A stretch of 64,000 nt of DNA, from NCBI GenBank assembly GCA_947561395.2, contig OX387184.1, forward strand, positions 38,740,766-38,804,765, given 5' to 3'. The position numbers and the translations under genes are program-made. The notes beneath the pieces are model-generated. The model had not been told where the DNA came from. It saw only the letters and a list, made by a program, of their open reading frames with translations, and ran no database searches. How positions within the stretch are numbered: position 1 is the stretch's first letter; each line of letters opens with the position of its first letter. The stretch is from Buxus sempervirens (taxonomy: Eukaryota > Streptophyta > Magnoliopsida > Buxales > Buxaceae). Below are positions 56,501-64,000 of the stretch, in pieces.

Positions 56501-58120
56501 TGATGTACTTTTTCGCAAGTGCACGAATTCGTAACAAGTAATAAAGTGATGAAATAGAGTGTCGAACCCACAGGGAATTGTAGCTACTAAATACTGAAAT
56601 TACTATCCTAAATTCTATTTGGATAATCAAAAATTGAGATGTGTGTATAACTAGCAATTAAAATTATTAACTAAGAAAATAAAAGAGTAAGATTCAATAA
56701 CAGATTAAAAATACTAAGGCATTTGATTTCATCATAAACCAATCTGAATTAACTCTTGAATACACATGCTACTGAATTTTATAATCCAATTTGAAAGCGA
56801 AAATCCCTATTCTATCCAATGGTCTCTCTCGAGCACCAACGAATTTTCCTCCCCACGATAACTCACGATATCTCTATGTGAATTTAAAAGAAAAAAGGCA
56901 CATTAAGATCTGTGGACTTTCATGTACAAAACACAAAGCTACATAAACCATGCCAATATCTCTATCAACATGTAGAATATGGTATTTTATCACAGGAACT
57001 AAAATTGTATATCTCCTCTCAGTCTCAATACAACTACCAAATACAATTGAATGGTGATCAAGTACTCAATTGGGTTAAGCATAATAATAAAATACTCAAA
57101 GAACGAATCATAAATTCATTAGCAATAATATTCAGAATTAAAACATCATGTTTAGATTACATCAAAGCCTTAGTAATAAAAGTTAGTTCATGATTGAACT
57201 AAGAACAACCATCAAAAACAGAGTATAACGAAAGAAAGAGAAGAAAAGAGAAGAAATAAACTAATGACGATCCAAGCTCTGATCTCTCCCACATTCCAGC
57301 TTCCTTCTCCTGTTCCCAGCATTAACTCCCTCTTTTCACGTTCCAGCTCTCTCCTTCATAGGAATCCCCTCAGCTTGCCAAAGAATCCTTGAAGAGGAAT
57401 AGAAACTTTCCTTCCAAAATAATAAACTCCTAAGGAAAAGAGAACTTCCTTTTCTTGTATATCCACGACTTAGAAGTCCAAAAATGACCTAATCTCCTCA
57501 ATTAGAAACCCTAAAAAATCCTCCTAAAAGTTAAAAGAAGATCCCCAAGAAAAAGGAAACAAATCCGCAAATTTCGGAATTTTATAACAGTTTTTACTAC
57601 TTGAACGTTCGAACGACTGTCGAACGCGGGTCGAACGTTCAAGTCAAACACCTGTTTTCTCTTCTCTTGTTTGAACGTTCATCGAACGGCCAGCGAACAC
57701 TGCTCTCGGGTTTCTCTGTAGAACACCAACGTTTGAACGACAGTCGAATGGCCAGCGAACGCTGCTCTCGGGTTTCTCTGTAGAATACCAACGTTCGAAC
57801 GACAGTCAAACCGCCAAAGAAAGCTACTCTCGGGTTTCTCTGCAGAACACCAACGTTCGAACGACAGTCGAACGGCCAGCGAACGTTGATCATAACTTCT
57901 GCAATTTGACTCCGAATGTTACGCCATTTGAACCGTGACTTCTATAATCACCAAGAGTATCTCTACATCAACAAATTAGGCACAATTTAGACAATGAAAA
58001 TAAAATACAAAGATGAAAAACTTTGACAATTTCTAAGTAAAATTGGGAATTAAATATGAAATAAAACCAAATAAGTCATGAAATTAATGTGCTATAATGT
58101 GGTATTTTCATGACTTATCA
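56501..58120 (-). repeat. 3' LTR of C (1620 bp)
   Basis: The plus strand runs from TGATGTACTTTTTCGC to TTTCATGACTTATCA, the reverse of solo LTR M. Subrepeats at 57606-57895 contain GTTCGAACG units. Confidence 0.93.
57606..57895 (-). repeat. 7-7-7 hairpin units in C LTR, about 62-bp period
   Basis: Perfect hairpins CGTTCGA-ACGACTG-TCGAACG (57606-57626) and CGTTCGA-ACGACAG-TCGAACG (57854-57874). A copy at 57730 reads CGTTTGA-ACGACAG-TCGAATG, its changes leaving G-T wobbles. Another near 57792 has a decayed second arm. Between them runs CTGCTCTCGGGTTTCTCTGT. Confidence 0.82.
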
Positions 58121-58134
58121 CACCCCCCAACTTA
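58121..58134 (-). promoter_or_regulatory. Polypurine tract of C
   Basis: The plus strand CACCCCCCAACTTA is the reverse of TAAGTTGGGGGGTG, adjoining TGATAAGTCATG. Confidence 0.85.
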
Positions 58135-59664
58135 CTTTTTGCTAGTCCCTAGCAAAACTGAACTAAAAAAATTAAAATAGAAAGTCCTAACTATACCACT
58201 TTCGCTGGCACTCTCGATTGAATTTAGCATATGCAACAAGCTTTTAAACCCCTAGGTGCCCCTAGTGGACGAGTTATAGTCTCGTGAGGGTTTACCAGGA
58301 TGATACCCACAAACATGAAATTGATTTCAAACACATGCTATCAAAGAAGATAAAGCAACACCCAGAACAACAATTAATATTCAAGGATAACTTAAAATTT
58401 GAAACTCCATGTTCACGATCTTAAGAAATCAACAATGAGCCTAATCACTTATACTTAGATAGTGGAACATCACAAGTGCCTTTGGTGTAAAGTGATCTAA
58501 CACATCGTTATGAGGCTTCAAAATAATTCCATTATAAAAGTTCTAACAAACACAAATTTAGAGGACTCCTTATTTGATGAAACAACCAAAGCATGACATT
58601 TTGACTTTCATTTTCTATATTTCTTTTTTTTTTTCTTCACAACATGTGGACTGTGCAATGTCTAGCTTCCTTAAGCTTTCTAATTGACCAATTTATCGAG
58701 TATTGGACCAATGACTCCCGAACCAGATGGCTCAAAGGGCATTAGGTGTGAAGACACCCCTACAGGTTTTACTAACTCGAGTCAAAAAGGCTACAAAGCT
58801 AAACTAGCCACATTATCAATCATTTAAGACTCCTTACCTTTTGCCGCGAACACTCATTGCTTAGTGAGGCAAGAGGCTCGGTTACTTAGTGAAAAGGAGC
58901 TCGAAATCTCTTAGCACTGTTTGTTACTCTGAAAAAAAATTTTCTTTTCTCATACTACAATTATCATGCCAAAATTGTCCATCTATAAGTCAATCAACAG
59001 AACTCAAGTTATCAAAACTTCTATGAATGGTTCAGTTCTCATACCCCACACACAATGCATTAGTGTGCTCGTGCTAAGTTCAAAGTGAGACAAATGAAAT
59101 CACACTATCCAGAGATAAGTAATAAAGGCCAAAATTTAAATCTCCCAGTCATGTGATTATGTGTTCAACTATTTAAGCTTAACCAAGAATATCAAGCTAT
59201 CTAGATTGCTAGGCATGAGCTAGAAATTCACATCATAAAGAAAACGATCCTACCAGCAGCCTATTCAGCACATCAAATAAAAAATCTCTGAAATAAAAAA
59301 AAATCTGGGTTTGAGATCACCAAAACAGAGGTCAACAAAAATCTGGGTTTGAGATTACCAAAACAGAGGTCAACAAAACATGAGATTTCAGCACAACTCC
59401 CCCCAACTTGAATCTAACATTGCCCTCAATGTTCAAGAGCAAAATGAAAATAAAGAGAAAGGGACAAAATACTCCCCAGATTTTCATATGTTGAAATGGA
59501 CTGTAGGATGGGCTTGTATGACGATGAATAACCTTCAAGAACCTGAAAAATAATAAAAAAAAAAGAGTAAAAATGAAAGTAGAATACAAAAAATAAAAAA
59601 AACACTTGGGTTGCCTCCCAAGAAGCGCTTGGTTATAGTCATAAGCTTGACTGAAAACCATCTT
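58135..59664 (-). other. C 3' untranslated region
   Basis: No envelope-like or other credible coding region. A 38-bp tandem duplication lies at 59301-59376 (AAATCTGGGTTTGAGAT...CAGAGGTCAAC, twice). A second purine-like stretch AACTCCCCCCAACTTGA at about 59394 resembles the polypurine tract. Confidence 0.7.
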
Positions 59665-60913
59665 TTATGTTGACGGGTGGAGCAAATAGGAGGACTTGTA
59701 GTTCTTGAAATCCTCATCAACATAAGGCTTTAATCTCTGACCATTGACCTTGAAGGTGCCTTTTGTATCATGAAGAATCTCTACAGCTCCATGGGGGTAA
59801 ACTTTTACCACAGTGAAAGGGCCAGACCAACGAGAACGAAGCTTTCCCGGAAAAAATCTCAGCCTAGAGTTGTAGAGTAACACTTTCTGGCCAACAAGAA
59901 ACTCCTTCCGTTGAATTTGCTTATCATGCCAGAGTTTTGTTCTGTCCTTGTAAATTCGAGCATTCTCATAAGCATCAAGCCAAAATTCATCCATCTCATT
60001 TAGTTGTAGAAGCCTCTTCTCTCCAGCTGTCACAAGATCAAAATTCAAAGTTTTAATTGCCCAGTAGGCCTTGTGTTCTAATTCCACCGGGAGATGACAA
60101 GCTTTTCCATAGACAAGTCGGTATGGAGACATTCCAATTGGTGTTTTGAAAGCAGTCCAGTATGCCCACAATGCATCATCAAGCTTCTTTGACCAATCCT
60201 TTCGGGATGAGTTAACTGTCTTTTCCAATATGCGCTTCAGTTCCCTGTTGGAAACCTCAACTTGACCACTTGTTTGGGGATGATAAGGAGTGGCAACTCT
60301 ATTTGTAACACCATATTTACGTAAGAGTGCCTCAAAGTGCTGATTGCAAAAGTGTTTTCCCCCATCACTAATGATTGCTCTTGGAGTGCCAAACCTGGTG
60401 AAAATCTGTTTTCTCAAAAAATTCAACACAACTTTAGAATCATTTGTAGGGAGGGCTACTGCCTCTACCCATTTGGAAACATAATCAACAGCAACTAAAA
60501 TGTATTGATTTGAGAAAGATGAAGGGAATGGTCCCATAAAATCAATGCCCCAAACATCAAATAATTCAACAACAAGATTATTGTTTAGAGGCATTTCATT
60601 TTTTCTGACATAAATCACATGCGGAAACAAACGCAAAAGCATCTTTAAAGAGGGAGGGCCAATAAAAACCTGATTGTAGCACCTTAGCAATAGTTTTGTT
60701 TGGTCCAAAATGGCCTCCAACTTCGAGTGAATGACAACGCTTTAAGATATTCTCCATCTCTTCTTCAGGTACACATCTCCTAATGATTTGATCTTTGCAA
60801 TGCTTGTAGAGGAAAGGATCTTCCCAAAAGTAATGCTTTACATCCGAAAAGAATTTCTTCTTTTGTTGATATGAGAACTCCGGATTGACCACATTGCTAA
60901 CCAAGTAATTCAC
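59665..60913 (-). pseudogene. C integrase (frameshifted)
   Basis: The zinc domain is read from 60913: [15 protein letters not shown]...SACDLCQ, with two histidines and two cysteines. A small deletion after CDLCQ shifts the frame, and the core is read in the ORF starting at 60720. Catalytic residues there are D60 (VWGID), D119 (IISDGG) and E155 (SGQVEVSN), with 35 residues between the last two. The C-terminal part ([21 protein letters not shown]) has the GPF motif; no chromodomain follows, as expected for Athila. It ends at TGA near 59665. Confidence 0.9.
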
Positions 60914-60939
60914 AAAATCTGCATACCAGGGAACTTCTA

Positions 60940-62841
60940 TTAATGAAAAGGCAAGAAGTTGTTCATTAGGAAATACCTCATTGATTGGGATGGATGTGGT
61001 GGCTTTTCATCTTCAAGCTCAAGTCGAGAGAGATGATCAGCTACTTGGTTCTCGGTTCCCTTCTTGTCTTTGATTTCCAAGTCAAACTCTTGCAAAAGTA
61101 GAATCCACCGAAATAGCCTTAGTTTTGCTTCCTTTTTGGCTAGCAAATATTTGAGAGCTAAATGGTCAGTATATACAATAACCTTGGAGCCAATCAAATA
61201 AGATCTAAACTTATCAAAGGCAAAAACTACAACCAATAATTCTTTTTCAGTTGTAGCATAATTGAGTTGAGCATCATTCAAGGTCCTACTAGCATAGTAA
61301 ATGACATGCAATAATTTATTTTTCCGCTGTCCTAAAACAGCTCCTAAAGCATAATCACTAGCATCACACATCAACTCAAAAGGTAGCTCCTAATCTGGTG
61401 CACAAATTATGGGGGCTGAAATCAGATTTTCCTTCAAAAGTTCGAAAGCATGCAAATAGTCTTTTGAAAAAATAAAAGGTGTATCCTTGACCAATAAGCT
61501 ACAAAGGGGTTTAGTGATTTTAGAAAAATCTTTAATAAAACGACGGTAAAACCCGGCATGCCCAAGAAAACTCTGTACACCCTTGACTGTTGTGGGTGGA
61601 GGTAATTTTTCAATAACCTCCACCTTGGCTTTATCCACTTCGATCCCTTTGGATGAGATCCTATGACCAAGCACTATTCCTTCCTGCACCATGAAGTGAC
61701 ATTTTTCCCAATTTAACACAAGGTTAGTTTCTTCACATCTTTTCAATACCATAGATAAATGATTCAAACAAGCATCAAAAGAGAAACCAAAAACAGAGAA
61801 ATCATCCATGAAAATTTCCAGAAACTTTTCCACCATGTCAGAAAATATTGCCATCATGCATCGCTGAAAAGTGGCTGGAGCATTGCACAAACCAAAAGGC
61901 AACCTCCTATAGGCAAATGTTCCATAAGGGCAAGTGAAAGTAGTCTTCTCTTGATCTTCTGGTGCAATTTGGATTTGGTTGTACCCTGAGTATCCATCAA
62001 GAAAACAGTAATAATCATGACCAGCAAGCCTTTCCAACATTTGATCAATAAAAGGGAGTGGAAAGTGGTCTTTTTGAGTGGCATCATTGAGTTTCCTATA
62101 ATCTATGCACACCCTCCAACCTGTTACTGTTCTTGTTGGAATAAGTTCATTGGTTTCATTCCTAACAACTGTAATACCTCCTTTCTTTGGTACTACTTGA
62201 ACTGGACTTACCCATGAACTATCAGAAATTGGATAGATGATACCTGCGTCCAGCAACTTGAGAACCTCAAACCTTACCACTTCTTGCATGTTTGGATTGA
62301 GCCTTCTTTGTGGTTGTACTGTGGTCTTGTGGCTCTCCTCCATAAGGATTTTGTGCATGCAAATTGAAGCACTAATCCCTTTTATATCGGCTATTGACCA
62401 ACCCAATGCTGATTTGTGAGCTCTTAATACCCGAAGTAGTTTCTCTTCTTCAAGACCTGTCAAAGAGGAAGAGACAATTACTGGAAAAGAATTGTCAACT
62501 CCTAAATAAACATATTTTAAATGAGAAGGTAAAGTTTTAAGCTCAAGCTTGGGAGGGTCAGAAGTCAGTAAATTCTGTTGAGAGGCTTCTTTCTTATGAA
62601 GATCTTCAAAATTTGGCTTCTTCTTGTGAGTGTAAGGTGGTGAAGCCTCTAAATAGAGTGCACACTCTCTAATGCTCATGTCTGTAGAAGAAATATTCCC
62701 TGATTTGGTAATGCATGCTTCTAGTGGTTCCCTTGGATTATTTTTCTTGAAGGTATCTGAAACCAACTTGCTGATGGTATCAATCTGAAAACATGAATCA
62801 CTTGTGGAGGGATGCTTCATAGCTTCGAACACATCAAACAC
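60940..62841 (-). pseudogene. C reverse transcriptase and RNase H (broken)
   Basis: From 62841: an N-terminal linker, then reverse transcriptase with GWRVCIDYRKLN (about 241-252), FLDGYSGYNQI (D282) and the active site FMDD at 344-347. A TAG at 61390-61392 stands where related proteins have tryptophan (CAPDWELPF). RNase H follows with [30 protein letters not shown] and VADHLSR, so the acidic residues are present. A frameshift near 60985 breaks the link to the integrase zinc domain. Confidence 0.92.
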
Positions 62842-64000
62842 AATCTGTCCTCTTGCACTCTAAGTATAAGCTTTCCTTGTTGGACATCAATAAGAGTTCT
62901 TCCTGTAGCTAAGAATGGTCGGCCTAGGATGAGTGGAATTTCTCTGTCCTCCTCCATGTCCAATACAATGAAATCTGCAGGAAAAATAAACTTGTCAACC
63001 TTAACAAGAACATCTTCTATGATACCTCTTGGGTATTTGATGGATCGATCCGCCAGTTGGAGAGATACGGTTGTTGCCTTAGCTTCACCAATCCCCAATT
63101 TCTGGAAAACAGAAAACGGCATTAGATTTATACTTGCTCCTAAATCACATAAAGCTTTATTGAAGTGAGAATTTCCAATTGTGCAAGGAATAGTAAAACT
63201 CCCTGGATCTTTTAGCTTTTGTGGAAGTTTATTTTGCAAGATTGCTGTACATTCCTCGGTTAGCATCACCGTTTCATGCTCCTCCCATTTTCTCTTGTTA
63301 GACAACATCTCCTTCATGAACTTGGCATAAGTAGGCATTTGTTCCAATGCATCTGCAAAAGGGATGTTAATATGCAATTTCTTAAAAATATCTAGAAACT
63401 TCGAAAATTGCTTGTCCAACTTATTTTTTCTCAATCTTTGTGGAAAAGGAATAGGAGGAACATAAGGAGGAAGAGTTTTAGAAAGCAAATCTGTTTTTGT
63501 ATTTTCTTTGTGCTTCTCATTTTCCTCTTCTTCATCTTCTTTTCTCACTTCTTGCTGAATTTCCAGATTTTTCCCACTCCTTAGGGTGATGGCTTTAGCA
63601 TGTTCTCTTGGATTGGTAATAGTATCACTTAGGAGGGACCCTTGAGATCTTTCTGCCAATTGCTTTGCAAACTGCCCCATTTGGTGCTCAAGGTTCCGAA
63701 TGCTAGCATCTTGGTTCCGGAAAGTAGTCCTTGCTTCTTGCATGAATCCTGAAGTGTCTTGCAAGAACTTGGTAAGCAATTCCTCCATATTTGGCTTCTT
63801 TTCTTGCTGTTGGAACCTGGGAGGTTGCTTATTGATATTTTGAGGACCACTCCAAGAAAAATTTGGATGATTTCACCATCCGGGGTTGTAAGTATTTGAA
63901 TAGGGATTATTTGGGCGTTGAAAGTTGGAGACATAATTGGCTTGCTCGGATACACCCATGGCAAAAGAGTTTCCAACTTGACATTCAACACTTGAATGAT
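62817..64000 (-). pseudogene. C gag C-terminal part and protease (broken, runs off window)
   Basis: From the right edge the gag tail reads GNSFAMGVSEQANYVSNFQ and NPYSNTYNPGW, then TGA where CGA is likely (near 63870), then NHPNFSWSGPQN. From 63788 an ORF of 323 residues holds the glutamate- and lysine-rich linker, the FPQRLRK region and a protease with CDLGASINLMPFSVF and IPLILGRPFLAT. A missing base near 62848 shifts the frame at the junction with reverse transcriptase (VFDVFEAMKHP). Confidence 0.9.

Larger units (their letters stand above)
56501..64000 (-). mobile_element. C: Athila-lineage element, minus, runs off the right edge
   Basis: Minus-strand order from the right: gag, protease, reverse transcriptase, RNase H, integrase, about 1.5 kb of 3' untranslated region, polypurine tract and 3' LTR. 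The sequence DAGIIYPISDSSWVSPVQVV and neighbouring motifs are typical of the Athila/Calypso branch. The left flank GGCGC (56496-56500) is its presumed target duplication. I looked for an envelope-like ORF between integrase and LTR and found none. Defective through several frameshifts and stops. Confidence 0.92.

Noticed and set aside
58135..59664. Envelope-like ORF of element C
   Set aside because: Athila elements often have one here, but all frames are short and show no signal peptide with transmembrane pattern. The 109-residue ORF at 59332-59661 is low-complexity.

Overview
This window is plant nuclear heterochromatin made almost entirely of nested LTR retrotransposons. I found no host gene, tRNA, rRNA or bacterial-type gene. 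The plant assignment rests on Ty3/gypsy lineages confined to or typical of plants: Tat-like and Athila-like elements and Tekay/Del-type chromoviruses with a C-terminal chromodomain, the last primed at a tRNA-iMet site (TGGTATCRGAGC). The species cannot be named from sequence alone. Nearly every boundary below is fixed by TG...CA termini plus a matching 5-bp target-site duplication (TSD), so the order of insertion can be read directly. Letters are local names.

The oldest layer is K (+), a Tat-lineage element. Its integrase is in pieces at 1376-1666 and 4775-5859, its 3' untranslated region is 5860-8044, its polypurine tract is 8045-8058, and its huge 3' LTR starts at 8059 and still continues at 51714. 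Nested in the integrase are L1 (LTR end, 1-1375) and L2 (solo LTR, minus, 1667-4774, TSD GTGCG). Nested in K's 3' LTR are: solo LTR E (9798-23927, minus, TSD ATCAC), which holds Tekay element B (13129-23154, minus, TSD GGTAC), which holds Athila-type solo LTR M (16936-18482, TSD CCAAT); solo Tat LTR G (24116-37265, TSD TGTGG), which holds Tekay element A (24400-33851, TSD ATAGA) and LTR fragment F (34383 to about 35835); the young Tekay element D (37448-50195, TSD ATATA); and solo LTR H (50632-51668, TSD CCACT). To the right lies a minus-strand Tat-like element I (3' LTR 51715-53517), holding solo LTR J (53780-56360, TSD GTGGC) and the Athila-type element C (minus, 56501 to beyond 64000).

All gag-pol genes are broken. 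D is closest to intact: one reading frame of 4.7 kb interrupted only by two TAG codons, between LTRs that differ at about six of 3928 positions. A, B, C and K carry frameshifts, stops, deletions and two short patches copied from nearby sequence.

The most unusual signal is structural. LTRs of several unrelated lineages each carry a phased array of short hairpins with a constant loop length and copy-specific stem sequences: 39-bp units of 10-7-10 in G and L2, 28-bp units in K and I, about 25-bp units with a fixed TGGATT loop in H, 7-7-7 hairpins in the Athila LTRs C and M. Stems differ between copies through paired changes that keep base pairing, and the U3 and U5 arrays of one LTR tend to share the same stem. 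In K and L2 the U3 array ends about 10 bp from the TATA box. I do not recognise this as a described feature of plant LTRs.
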